The notes below the pieces were generated by a model. It ran no database searches, was not told the DNA's origin, and was given only the letters and a program-made list of their open reading frames with translations. Shown in pieces: positions 12,338-23,041 of a stretch of 64,000 nt of DNA. Numbering within the stretch: position 1 is the stretch's first letter; every line of letters begins with the position of its first letter. This stretch comes from Wallemia ichthyophaga EXF-994 (lineage: Eukaryota > Basidiomycota > Wallemiomycetes > Wallemiales > Wallemiaceae). Made by a program: the position numbers and the translations under genes. Location of the stretch: the NCBI RefSeq assembly GCF_000400465.1, contig NW_008806283.1, forward strand, positions 310,001 through 374,000, in the 5' to 3' direction.

Positions 12338-12759
12338 TTAAGATACAGGTTTCTCTTGTTGAGTCTGTTCAATCAAACCAACGCCAACATCACCAGTTTG
12401 GTTGGATTCGGTAATTGATTTGTGTTGCTGCTTTAATAAGTTGTGCTTAATTTCCTTTTGACGAGTAATTTCTTTATTGTGGTGTAAGCATTCCATATAA
12501 TCCTCCTTCTGGGCTAAACAGTCCTCGACGGCGTCAGCTTGAGCGTAGCACTGGTATTGTGTAAGCCACCTAACATTCCAATCAACCAATCAAACCTTCT
12601 GAAAATCCTGCCAATAAGCAAAGCAGCGTGTTCTGCCTGTAGATTGATTAGAAGGTGCTGCCTAGTAATTACAACAACGCTAACCTCCCGTATATCCAAA
12701 TCCAGACTGATGATTGAATTAATATTATTTATTTTGTATCCAAATAAACTCACTGCCAT
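12338..12759 (-). CDS. NDUFS5-like complex I subunit (twin CX9C)
   Basis: Small intermembrane-space accessory subunit of respiratory complex I. Exons 12759-12754 (ATG GCA only), 12661-12596 and 12550-12338 give 94 residues. The first intron is 92 nt, long for this window; the second is 45 nt. Splicing restores RTRCFAYWQDFQKCYAQADA followed by EDCLAQKEDYMECLHHNKE. This holds two CX9C motifs (C-FAYWQDFQK-C and C-LAQKEDYME-C), the disulfide-linked coiled-coil helix hairpin imported by Mia40. The CFxxWQxFxxCY and DYxECLHHxKE pattern is what I know from fungal NDUFS5 proteins. Without splicing only an 83-residue fragment lacking the first CX9C is visible. Another twin-CX9C protein is possible but less likely. 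Confidence 0.82.
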
Positions 12760-13353
12760 TTTATATTTTTAGTTTTTTATCGTTGAGTTGAGAGAGTGGC
12801 TCAGTTGGGCTGGGTACTTTGTTCTTCTCTACAATCAAGTAGTTTTATTGAAAATTATTATTTGTAAGTAATTCAAAGTAAGGGAGATTGAATAGATTAT
12901 CTAGTCAAATGATGTACATCTATCGTTTACATATAGGAAGAGTCGTCAGAATGCTTTCTTGAAGATATTTTATCGATTGCTGATCATATTCTTGATATTC
13001 TCATCTACTTCTAATTTCCCTGCAATTCCTTTATAATTCTCTAACAAATTTTCGCTAGGTCTATTTTGAATATTTTCTTGTATTATCTTTATAATCAATG
13101 TTATTGTGATATTTAAAAATTTATATTTATAAGTACTTAAAAAGTGAACACAATTCGCGTACGAGGGGAAAGACAATCAAGACAATCAGCACAACATAGA
13201 TAAAAGCAAATAAAAGATGAAATAAAATGTATATAATCAAATAAATATATTGATATATCCTATTGCATTTGTTAGTAATTATCAACTAACCCCTTACTAC
13301 CAATACACATCCACACAAAAGTTCAGACATCCAAGGAAGTATTTTGGCCCTCA
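12760..13353. other. AT-rich intergenic stretch
   Basis: Nearly 600 bp with no convincing gene. The left end must serve as promoter and leader of the minus-strand NDUFS5-like gene. The middle is strongly AT-rich with short A and T runs. I saw no tRNA, repeat array or conserved coding signal. Confidence 0.5.
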
Positions 13354-13354
13354 A

Positions 13355-13752
13355 TGAACCTGAGTGGGAGTTCACTTGACTACGATTTTACACTGCAAGC
13401 AGCGCCTACATCTCTGCCAAAGCCTTTTGGGTTCAACTTTGGCTTATGAGTTGAAGGAGTAGCAATCAAGGAACTCGACCACCTTAACCGAGGTGCGACC
13501 CCCGGCGATTCTAGAGTGGAAACTGCGACGTGGAAACGAAATGTTTCATCAGGTTGTGTGGGTGTAGATGGTTGAGTAAGGAATGCTTTCAACTCACCTA
13601 AAATTTTCGTTAGCGCTGAGGAATTCCATCGCCCACAACACACAACACTATCACCCAAACTAAGTATCAGTAATGACCAGGCTGGCAAGCCTTTAAAGTG
13701 CATCTGCGAGCAAGCTCACACCGCTGTCCAACAATCCAGCGACGGATGTTGG
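13355..13752. other. Hairpin-rich block, possible structured RNA or unresolved gene
   Basis: At least six compact inverted repeats follow one another: 13355-13374 (TGAAC/GTTCA), 13393-13402 (CTGC/GCAG), 13432-13455 (seven-pair TTCAACT/AGTTGAA), 13481-13494 (ACCT/AGGT), 13533-13547 (GAAAC/GTTTC) and 13728-13752 (CCAACA, bulge, TCC with GGA, TGTTGG). A TATAAAA sequence lies just outside on the minus strand near 13905, and GCTAAC...TTTTAG splice-like signals also occur on that strand. A 107-codon ORF crosses the block on the minus strand but matches no family I know. I could not match RNase P, RNase MRP, SRP, U1-U6, U3 or 5S consensus boxes. It may be an unrecognised non-coding RNA or a small spliced gene. 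Confidence 0.35.
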
Positions 13753-14172
13753 CTTAATTGCTTCAGCATAGTCGCGTAAGACGGGGATAAGAAGTAAAGG
13801 TCATCATTTGGTAGTGTGGGTGTGTATTTGTTATGTGTGTGGTGCGCTATTCCACTCACTCTACTTGATCGTTGGGTTGCAAGAAGCAAATTTGGAAGAA
13901 GAGCAATTTTATAGCCTAGTGAAAATCTTCTATAAGCACATTTGTGGGTGTTTTAAGTGTATTTAAGATTACAAAGGCATAGGAATTCATATAAAGCAAT
14001 TTTAACATTCAATTTGCGTGTTTTTAGTTGATATTTGGTGTGATATTGATAAGGATAGAACAAGAGGGAAGATGAATCAAGTTGATGATTGTATGCGTTG
14101 GACAGTTTATTTGATACATTTACAAGCTTATTACTACCTTTCTACCAAAACATCCATCACGCTGTCGATCGA

Positions 14173-15084
14173 ATGCCTCCAACACGACGGACTAATGCTA
14201 TACCCAGTACGAGCAGCAGTACGAGCAGCAGCAGTACAAGCAACCGACAGCGACCTTCTACACGTATAACGCTTGATAGTGACGATGATATGGACTATAG
14301 TAATAGCAATAACCGCAATAGCCACAGCAACCACAGCGACCGCAATAACAACGACGACGAAGTTCAATTCAGATCAGCAAGGCGTCTACGTGGTATCGAT
14401 AATGGTATCCTTGTCAATCAAACGCAGCCACCCCAGCAACCAGCAAACGTATCGCACTCACTGCCTGCACGGCCTATAAGGCCACGCACTGCAAGTTACC
14501 CTAACAATCCATTCATCCGTCACCCACGCCATCATCCACATTCAACGCATTTCCTCGCAATGACAGAAATGGGTGCGTTGCGTATATTGCACGATAGCAT
14601 GCCAAACAATCGTCCTATGATGGGTAGAGGTTGGGATGGACTAGGATTAGATGGTGTAGACGCCCGCATTCGACAACGCTATCATCAATTAGATATACCC
14701 CTCCATCAGATCGGTTTCGGTGGTGTGTATCACCCGCATATGGTCCAGCCTGTGAAACATAGTTATAGTACTAAGCTCAGCCATCCCAGGAAATGGCCGG
14801 GGTTTTCTCAAAACGGTGGTCCTAATGTTCGGTCGAGATTAATCCTCGACGCGGCTTCTGATAGACAACTGACTATACACGGAGAAGGCGATAACGCACT
14901 TTATGCTCTTAGATGTGGGCATGTTATAGATGGTAATACACATCACAATCTCATCGAGAATAACGTCATTCCTAAGAAACGGAAGACTAGTAAGAGGAAA
15001 TATTGCTTTGTTTGCCCCGTGGCAAGCTGTAATGCAGAACACACGCAAGAACCTGGATTAGATGCTATACGGTTGTGGACTTAG
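14173..15084 (+). CDS. Hypothetical protein with C-terminal Cys/His motif
   Basis: I do not recognise this gene. The 303-residue protein begins with a Ser/Thr, Asn and Asp-rich disordered region (about 1-70). A middle part has several Pro-Arg-His stretches (RHPRHHPHSTHF). A more conserved-looking C-terminus carries ALRCGHVIDGN, then KKRKTSKRKYCFVCPVASCN and AEH. The C-G-H...C-x-x-C-P-x-x-x-C-x-x-x-H spacing resembles a RING-like or treble-clef zinc site of the kind in fungal ubiquitin-ligase-like proteins, but key positions of a classical RING are missing. The ATG at 14173 is used; the frame stays open about 28 codons upstream without an ATG, so an extra 5' exon is possible. Confidence 0.6.
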   Translation: MPPTRRTNAIPSTSSSTSSSSTSNRQRPSTRITLDSDDDMDYSNSNNRNSHSNHSDRNNNDDEVQFRSARRLRGIDNGILVNQTQPPQQPANVSHSLPARPIRPRTASYPNNPFIRHPRHHPHSTHFLAMTEMGALRILHDSMPNNRPMMGRGWDGLGLDGVDARIRQRYHQLDIPLHQIGFGGVYHPHMVQPVKHSYSTKLSHPRKWPGFSQNGGPNVRSRLILDAASDRQLTIHGEGDNALYALRCGHVIDGNTHHNLIENNVIPKKRKTSKRKYCFVCPVASCNAEHTQEPGLDAIRLWT

Positions 15085-15151
15085 ATAATAAAATAATTTA
15101 ATTTGCATTGTTCTTAAATATACAGCATCACGATTGTAATATCTCAAGGAT

Positions 15152-15705
15152 ATGCCAACTTGTGAGATAATAAGCGATTGTAGAACTGTACACCACTCTA
15201 AATCCCCTTCAGTCCAATCAAAACCATATCGACAATCACGGGCAACTTCAGCCATCAATAACACCCTACGCAGGCATCCATTCGTAACATTTGGATTGCC
15301 ATTCATTACAATAATGGTTGTTGCTTCGTTTGGCATGTCTACATTCACTCAAACTAAGTATGACAGAGCAGATGGTAAAGTGAAGGAGGTAAGTTGTGCG
15401 GGAGTTATAAATCATACGCTTAACACAAATGCACATACAGCTAGATAAGAAGGAAGCGCTGCAGATTCAAAAGGGGAAAAAGCCTGTGGATTTACGTGAG
15501 GAGTACTTTGTGAGTACAAGTCTCGTGAAAGATTCTCGCAGCCAACACACAAACAGAGACTACAATCAAAGCAAGGAGACCTGGATAATTGGGAGAACAA
15601 GCGAATACGCGTAGGTGTTAGGCGTACTGTGTTGTACACCCACTCACACTCCCACAGAGAGATATCGCTGGATTGGACGAATGGAATATGCCTCTGCAAA
15701 AGTGA
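15152..15705 (+). CDS. COX16: Cox16 cytochrome c oxidase assembly factor
   Basis: Inner-membrane assembly factor that helps insert the copper-loaded Cox2 subunit into complex IV. Exons 15152-15388, 15441-15509, 15572-15610 and 15658-15705 give 130 residues. The diagnostic segment RRHPFVTFGLPFITIMVVAS is the single transmembrane helix, followed by FTQTKYDRADGKVKE. Splicing then yields PVDLREEYF and DLDNWENKRIRRDI, the conserved Cox16 tail (DLxEEYx...WExxR). Introns are 47-62 nt with good branch and acceptor signals. The N-terminal 50 residues are poorly conserved and basic, suiting a mitochondrial protein. The unspliced ORF stops early and would miss half of the protein. Confidence 0.92.
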
Positions 15706-15801
15706 GCTTATTGTTATGTACAACACTCTCAATGAAAATTATACTTTTTTTTAGGACTTGTGCCCCGAATCACCCTTTCTTCATCTAAACGGCCAAGAAG
15801 A

Positions 15802-16745
15802 ATGTCACCAATTGGGGAAAAGGGCAAGGAGAGTGGTACAGCGAGAGTACTTGGATCTGGTACTTCTGGTATCGCAGAGTTAATGGTATTTCACCCAATA
15901 GACACCATAGCTAAGCGTTTAATGACAAACCAAGTAAACGGTTCAAACATCAAAGACGTCATTTTCAAGCAACATGCTACTTCTCCTGCACTCACAAAGG
16001 CTCTGTCTCTCTTCCCTGGCTTGGGTTACGCTGCAGGCTACAAGGTCGCTCAGCGCGTGTACAAATTTGGTGGCCAGCCTTACTTTAATGACATTCTTAA
16101 CTCTCGCTATGGCTCCTTCTTTAACTCTATCTTTGGTGACAGAAACGCCAAAGCAATCATGTCCGCTTCCGCTGGTTCGTTGACCGGTATTGGTGAAGTC
16201 GTCCTCTTGCCACTCGACGTACTCAAGATTAAACGCCAAACCAACCCTGAGTCTTTCAAGGGTAGAGGTATCGTCAAAATTGTCGCAGATGAAGGTTTCG
16301 GTTTGTATAGAGGCTGGGGCTGGACAATGGCTAGAAACGCGCCAGGCTCTTTCGCCCTTTTCGGTGGTAGCGCTGTCACCAAAGGCTACATATTTGGTTT
16401 GGAAGATTACAGCAAAGCTACTTTCTACCAAAACTTCTTTTCTGTGAGTGAAATTACAGTGTAGCGTAGGTGAGACATTCTAACACACTCTCTTAGTCCA
16501 TCGGTGGTGCTGTATCTTCCATCACTGTCGCTGCTCCACTCGACGTCGTCAAAACTCGTATTCAACAGGCTAACTTTGACTCAAAGACTTCAGGTGCTAC
16601 CGTCATCAAAGACATAATCAAGAACGAAGGTCCTACAGCCTTCTTCAAGGGTCTCACTCCAAAGATTCTCGTCGTCGGTCCTAAACTCGTATTCAGTTAC
16701 ACGCTCGCGCAAACATTGATCCCTGCATTCGGTAAATACTTTTAG
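15802..16745 (+). CDS. GGC1: Mitochondrial GTP/GDP carrier Ggc1
   Basis: Mitochondrial carrier family (SLC25) protein of the inner membrane exchanging GTP for GDP, in yeast also linked to iron homeostasis. Exons 15802-16443 and 16497-16745 (intron 53 nt) encode 296 residues, matching yeast Ggc1. The three carrier signatures are HPIDTIAKRLM, LPLDVLKIKRQ and APLDVVKTRIQ. Ggc1-specific blocks are LSLFPGLGYAAGYKV, RVYKFGGQPYFND, YRGWGWTMARNAPGSFALFG, and FFKGLTPKILVVGPKLVFSY. The ORF extends a few codons upstream without an ATG; the ATG at 15802 (MSPIGEKGKES) fits the family start. It follows COX16 by about 100 bp on the same strand and converges on TOM70. Confidence 0.95.
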
Positions 16746-16918
16746 ATTGAGTATATATCCACGTCATCTCCATTTTTTCCGATAACACAAAAATGTATTC
16801 TAATAGAGTATAGTAGATTAATTAAGGGTTTTGTGAAAATGTGAAAATTTATCAAATCATTTTTATGACTACATGACAAGGGATTTTATTTACTTATTAA
16901 TTTAGTAAATGTCTATTT

Positions 16919-18672
16919 TTATGCACCACCCGCACCCATCGATTGAGCAAGTGGACCAAGTTTGGCTGCAGCGTTAGGGTGGTTCTTGATGAAATGAGCT
17001 TGTGCTCTAGTTGCCTTTTCGTATGTGATAGCATTAACTAATTCAGGTTCAGTGCGTGAAACTTGAGCGGATTTCTCAAATGCTTCGATAGCTTCATCTA
17101 TTTTACCCTGTTGAAGACATAATTGCGCCAGTGTACCAATAGCGACATCGTTCTCTGGATCACTTGTGACAGCTTGTCTGACTAATGACTCAGCAGTGTT
17201 GAAATCTTGCTTCCATTGGAAGATGGCTAATGCTTTGTTGATCTTTGGGAGGACGTTGACAGGATATCTATCCATATCCAACTCAATTGCCTTATCGAAT
17301 TTCTCAACAGCTTCTTCGAATTTCCCTTGGTCCATTAACAGCTCACCGTAGTAAGTGTATACATCTGATTTATGAGGGAATTTATTGATTGATGTTCTAA
17401 ATATTGCCATCGCTTTACCGATATTACCATTCTTGTAGTGTGCAACGGCGAGTTGAATCTGAGCGAGTGGGAAAGAGTCGTCAATCTCTACAGATTTTTC
17501 ATAGTTTTCTATAGCTTTGTTGAAATCTGAAAGAATGAAGTATACTTGTCCACGGTGATAGTAAGCATCAGCATCTTGAGGATTCTTTTCAATGGCAGTA
17601 TCGAATGCCTTGAAAGCAGCTTGCGGGTTGGCAAGTTCCATATAGACGCTAGCAGCTTTAACCCAAGATTGAGAGAAATGTGGGGATAACTCAACAGACT
17701 TTTCAAGATCAGCTATGGCTTTGATTGGGTTGTTGAGAAGGAAGTAGAATGTACCACGAAGGTTCAAAGCTTCAGCTTCTAATTGAGTGTTTGAGACACC
17801 CTTGATCAGAGATTGTTCCACCTTTTCTTTGGCTAAATTGAAGTCTTTAGCGTCTGCAGCTTTGAGAGCGTCTGCGAGATCCAAGTCACCTGCACTGGCG
17901 CCTTCAGGAATGGAAGTAGGAGTGCGTTCTCTGAAAGCGTTGAGGTAAGCCTGGATGAAAGAGATTTGAGGAAGTTTTTCACCGCGAGACTGGAAGAAGA
18001 GTGGGGTGAGTGGGGCGTGTATGAGTGGATGAAATAGCTCACCTGTAAGACAGACTTTGCTTGAGTCTCTGCTAACTTCTTCAACACCCTTTCAACAGAT
18101 TTAGCAGCGCTATCGTTACGGAATTGATCAATAATGGTAGCAGCTGTGAAATCGTTGAGAGCGTCATTAAGGTTGCCGAGTTGTTCGAAAGCCTGAGCGC
18201 GTCTGTTTAAGGCTTTAACATATTCGCTGTCTAGTTTCAAGGCTTCGTTGCAATCATCGATGACTTTGTTGTAATCGCCGAGGTTGTTATAACAAGCAGC
18301 TCTATTGGAGTAAAAAACAGCTTCAGGCTTTGTAGATGACTCAATTGCCTTTGAGTAGTTTATAGCGGCTTCGTTCCACTGATGCTGCTGATATTGCTTG
18401 TTTCCCTTTGATTTGAAGTCTTGTGCGACGCTGTCTCTGTCTTGAGGGGAAAGCTCTTCTAAGAGTGGGGAAGGTGCATCAGTGCTGCTCTTCTTGCTCT
18501 TCTTACTCTTCTTCTTCTTCTTCTGTGTTGAAGCTGATGCCGTGGCTGGTGCGATTGCTGCCGATGAATAATAATAACTTGCCGCTGCACCACCAACAAA
18601 TGTCACAGCCGTTGCTGCAATTATTAGATTCTTATTCTTTGCTGCCCAGTCTGCCAGTTTATAAGTACTCAT
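16919..18672 (-). CDS. TOM70: Tom70 mitochondrial outer-membrane import receptor
   Basis: Receptor for chaperone-delivered precursors such as carrier proteins. Exons 18672-18043 and 17989-16919 (intron 53 nt) give 566 residues. An N-terminal membrane anchor (LIIAATAVTFVGGAAASYYY, residues 15-34) is followed by a Lys-rich linker and a clamp TPR domain (KSKGNKQYQQHQWNEAAINY; YSNRAACYNNLGDYNKVIDD). Joining the exons restores GEKLPQISFIQAYLNAFR, typical of Tom70, before the C-terminal TPR array (about 210-540). The tail ends in a Gly/Ala-rich MGAGGA. It sits next to the carrier gene GGC1, whose product belongs to a class Tom70 imports; this adjacency is probably chance. Confidence 0.93.
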
Positions 18673-19058
18673 GACTGCTTGGATTTGAGAAGTTTAGCCT
18701 CATAAATTTTGGTAGTAATCGTTGCTACTAAAATTCAAGTCTAATCACTTGAATTGATTTATTTTCTGTTGTCTACTCTATTTCGCCGGATTCGTTAGTC
18801 AATTCTTGCGTATACTTCAACTTTGGCCCTTTTCTAAATTAACTTGTATTTTCTATTTTAATTTCTCACTTTATAAATATCCCTTGACATCTTCCATCGA
18901 TTCCCCCAGTCTAGACTCTGATAGACCCCTCTGTCAATTACGGCGATCATTGGGAATTTTATTATTTGGAAATCTGGAATTTGAAATAAATCTATAATTA
19001 TTCTGTCTACAGATTCAAATTCTACGCATTCTCAGCCATACAGACGTATTTATCTCGT
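18673..19058. promoter_or_regulatory. Bidirectional promoter, TOM70 / KIN1
   Basis: About 390 bp between the divergent start codons of TOM70 and the Kin1-type kinase. It is AT-rich with several T-runs and TATA-like words, and holds no gene that I can see. Specific factor sites could not be assigned. Confidence 0.45.
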
Positions 19059-22000
19059 ATGACGACGACAACGACGACCCAGCAGCAGCAGCGAGAGCAG
19101 CACACGCAGCAAGCACAGCAGCCACAGCAACCACCTCCAAACACACCTGCCCAACCCTCCCACACCCACTCACGCCCATCCACCAAAGCCAGAATGCTTG
19201 GAGATTACGTTCTCGGTAAAACCCTGGGCGCTGGCTCTATGGGCAAAGTCAAGATTGGTGTACACGTCCTTACCGGCGAGAAAGTCGCTATTAAGATTAT
19301 ACCACGCTTCACTTCCACAAACGCTCTAAATTCAATCCCTCCAAATCAGCCAAAACCTACTCAATCCTTTATCAACAAAGCTCACAACAAAGATCTCTCC
19401 AAGGAAGTTAGAACGGTAAGAGAAGCCTCTATTTGTCTCCTCCTCTTTCACCCTTTCATTTGCGGTATGAGAGAAATGTCCGTTTACTCACAACATTACT
19501 ACATGCTCAACGAATTCGTCAATGGCGGTCAAATGCTTGATTACATCATCTCACACGGTAGACTTAAAGAGAGAAGTGCACGTTCTTTCGCCAGGCAAAT
19601 CTCTTCTGCACTTTCCTACTGCCACGCTAACTCCATCGTTCATCGTGATCTCAAAATTGAGAACATCCTCATTTCCAAAACTGGTAATATTAAAATTATC
19701 GACTTTGGCTTGAGCAATATCTGGTCCCCACATTCAAATCTCAACACTTTCTGTGGCTCTCTATACTTTGCCGCTCCCGAACTCCTTAACGCTCGCGCTT
19801 ACTCGGGTCCTGAAGTTGACATTTGGAGTTTCGGTATTGTTTTATACGTTTTGGTCGCCGGGAAAGTTCCGTTCGATGACCAGTCGATGCCTGCCTTGCA
19901 CGCAAAGATTAAACGTGGTCATGTTGATTATCCTGCGTGGTTGAGTACAGGTACGTTGCAAATTTTCTTATCTCACTTCTTTCACTCCTCTCTAACTCCT
20001 CTTAGAATGCAAATCTCTGCTATCTTCCATGTTGGTGACAAACCCTCTCCTGCGCGCTTCATTGAATCATGTCTCACATCACCCTTGGATGATTAAAGGT
20101 CATTCCGGGCCCCCGCACTCCCACATTCCTCCTCGCCAGCCCCTTCGCCCTGATATCACGTTCGACCCTCAAGTCATCAAAGGCATGATGGGCTTTGAGT
20201 TTGGTAATGAATATGAAATAGAGCATAAATTGCGCCAAGTTCTCAACTCCCCTGCATATCTCAACTCTCTTGCCGAATGGGACAAGAAAAATCTCAAGAC
20301 ATCTTATAAGTCTGATCCAGAGTTGAATAACTATAACAATGATTTGAACGCGCAAATTCAGCATACTCCACACCATCACCGTAGATTCTCTCAGCAACTC
20401 AACAACAATGTGGAGAAGGATCTACCGACATCAATAAGTGCAGACAACACTCAGCGAACATCGAGATTATCCAAGAGATTTTCCGGTTTAGATTTCTACA
20501 AGCGCAAAATCGCTGGCACATCAATCGCAAATGCCTTTACATCAATCAATGACCAGACACAAATCGGCGAAAAGGAGAAAGAACCTAAGTATGACACATC
20601 CAAACCATACCTAAATCCCACGCAGGGGTTCCATCCACTGTGGGTGAACGATAAGAAAACGTTGATACAACACTAACGAATAGCAGCATCTCCATATATT
20701 TTCTCGTCAGTGAGAAACAGCAACGCGACAAAAATTTCGGTCCTGGCTTGTTCGCCAGCTCACAGGTATCGTTAGCGACGATGGCGAACCAAGCACACGC
20801 GCAAGTGCACAGTCCCGTTACCCCGTCTGATCACAGTGTATATGCGCAATATGAGCGCAATCGCCCGCCTCCACCTGTAGCGCCCATACCTCTTCCTCTT
20901 TCGCAATCCGACGAAGAAGGTATGCGGCGATCGACGAGCAATAGCAGCATGATGCCAGTCGCTCGCCAGCGCCTGTCGAGCACAAACAGTCGAGCGCGTC
21001 CTTTAACGATATCGGAATATACCCAGGGCACTAACGCCAACGCCGACCATAATACGCACCAACAGCACCAGCAACTGTATGGCCAGTATAGCCAGTATGG
21101 CCAGTATAATAATTACAGTCAGTACCCCCCAGCGCAACAACCGACGCCTGTTCCCAATCGCGTAACTAGCAACATGCACGGGAGTGGGAGTGGGGGTGTG
21201 AATGGGAGTGCAAATGCAAGTACAAATGCGTCAACAGTAGTACGCTCGCCCAGCTCCCCAGCGATGAACAATTCGCGACAGCATACACGCGCGCGTGCGA
21301 ATCCATTGGATGTTGGTACCGCAGCACCTATTCAGCCGCCTCCACCCGTGCGTGATGGGAAGGATTATCCTCTTCCACCACCTGCAGCGTCTGCACACAG
21401 ACGGTCACATTCTCTCAGTCAGAAACCGGAGATGTCGCCGCCACTCCCTCCTGCTAATAGTAGTGCAAATGGTAATACTAGTGCCAACGCTAGTGCTAAT
21501 GCTTCCTCTGCCTCGGGTGCCGGGGCGCCAATGTCGACTATCAATGAGCCAGACACGTCTAGCACGGCTGCTACTACTAATGGGACTGCTAATGGTGTCG
21601 CTAATGCACCTACTCATGCGAATGGAAAGGGAGGGATAGCGCACAAATTCACCTCGTTCCTCCATCGTCAATCGTCACACGAGTGCGCACCGGGCGATAT
21701 TCCGCGACAGAGAGTGAACAGCACGAACAGCTACAGAACGGCGAACCGCCTGAGCATGCTCACCAAAAGCAGTAGCAAGGATAGGGAGGGTTTGAAGGAG
21801 AAGGCGCACAACGATGCAGTGAACAAGCTCGAAGGTGGATCGCATGGAAATGGAAACAGCAATGCACACAGTAATGGCCATCACTCACCGAACGGCCACC
21901 GCCGTGCTTATACGGTGTCTGAGCAGAAAAGGGAGCACAAATCAGCGCCAGTGCACCACGATCGCACTCTGTCTTCAGGTCAGCCTAAAGCTACGACGGG

Positions 22001-22864
22001 CGTGCAGCATACGGTTGGGCGCTACTCAGGTGTCGGGCCTTGGATACAGTCGAGTAATAAGAAGAGCGCACAGCAGCCACATTCACACCAACAACAACAA
22101 CAGCTGCAACCACCTGGCACGCCTACTGCTCTCGAAGTGATGAGTCGATCAAGCAGCCGCAGCAACGGAAACGGGAGCGGGAGTGGTAATGCGAATGGGA
22201 ATGAGAATGGAGGAAATAGTACCAGTAATACTTCGCAAACTCAGCACACTCGGCAAACACCAGAAGAGGTGTTCGATCCCGTCGAAGAACCCAAGGCAGT
22301 ATGGGGCAAGGGATTGTTCTCTGTAGCTACAACATCGACTAAATCATCCAACACGCTGCGCTCGGAAATAGGCGACACACTAAGCAGATTGGGTGTGAGC
22401 TATAGGTTCACGCGCGCAGGCTTCGAGTGTATACACCAGCCATCCATTTCCGTTGGAGGCGCAGGCAGTAAGCGTCTAGAGGGCAGCGTCGATTATTCGC
22501 TCAAAGACAAGGGTGACTCAAGTGAACATATGAAATTTGGCAAGTTCGTCCGCAAGAAGAGCTCCAAGATGTCGTTCAACAGCTCGAAGAAAGCATCAAA
22601 TCATGATTTGGGCGAAGAGGTAGGCAATGGGAGTGGAAGTGGAAGTGGTAATGGGAATGGAAACAATCCCAGCGCGTCCAAAGTACGCTTTGAGATTAAT
22701 ATAGTTAGGGTGAGTGTGGTGTGCGGTGGGTTGTCTGGACGCTGACTCTTTATCAGGTTCCTCTGCTGCTCGGTATAAACGGGATTCAGTTCAGACGCAT
22801 TACGGGGAATAGCTGGAGCTATAAAGCCGTTGCGCAGCGTGTGCTGGGAGAGTTGCAACTTTAG
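19059..22864 (+). CDS. KIN1: Kin1/Kin2 (MARK/PAR-1 family) protein kinase
   Basis: Serine/threonine kinase of the PAR-1/MARK family, cortical in yeasts and involved in polarity and exocytosis. Exons 19059-19950, 20006-20639, 20687-22709 and 22757-22864 encode 1218 residues. After a Thr/Gln-rich start come the Gly loop [12 protein letters not shown], Lys in VAIKII, catalytic [16 protein letters not shown] and the activation segment [13 protein letters not shown]. The second intron restores [20 protein letters not shown], a Kin1 linker motif. About 600 residues of Ser/Asn/Gly-rich disorder follow. The last exons build a C-terminal KA1 lipid-binding domain ending [20 protein letters not shown]. 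Length is close to yeast Kin1. Without splicing this region looks like three unrelated ORFs. Confidence 0.93.
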
Positions 22865-23041
22865 AATTCTACAACGCAACGACGTATATTAACGATGTTA
22901 TGTTATTTTTTTTCCACGACTATATTTTACTTGTATCTTGGATACCAGATAGTTCTATACTGTTATACATGTTATAATAAGTTACTTTTCATTACTTGTA
23001 GTTAATTCTAGTTAGTTGTAGTCACTTATGGTCAGTCTAAG

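Noticed and set aside
13354-13449. 31-codon plus-strand ORF beginning MNLSGSSLDYDFTLQ and ending FNFGL
   Set aside because: Composition looks protein-like, but it is short, has no match I know, overlaps the hairpin block and has competing splice-like signals on the other strand.
13380-13703. 107-codon minus-strand ORF across the hairpin block
   Set aside because: No recognised domain, opposite-strand stems run through it, and the frame upstream breaks. Kept only as part of the unresolved block.
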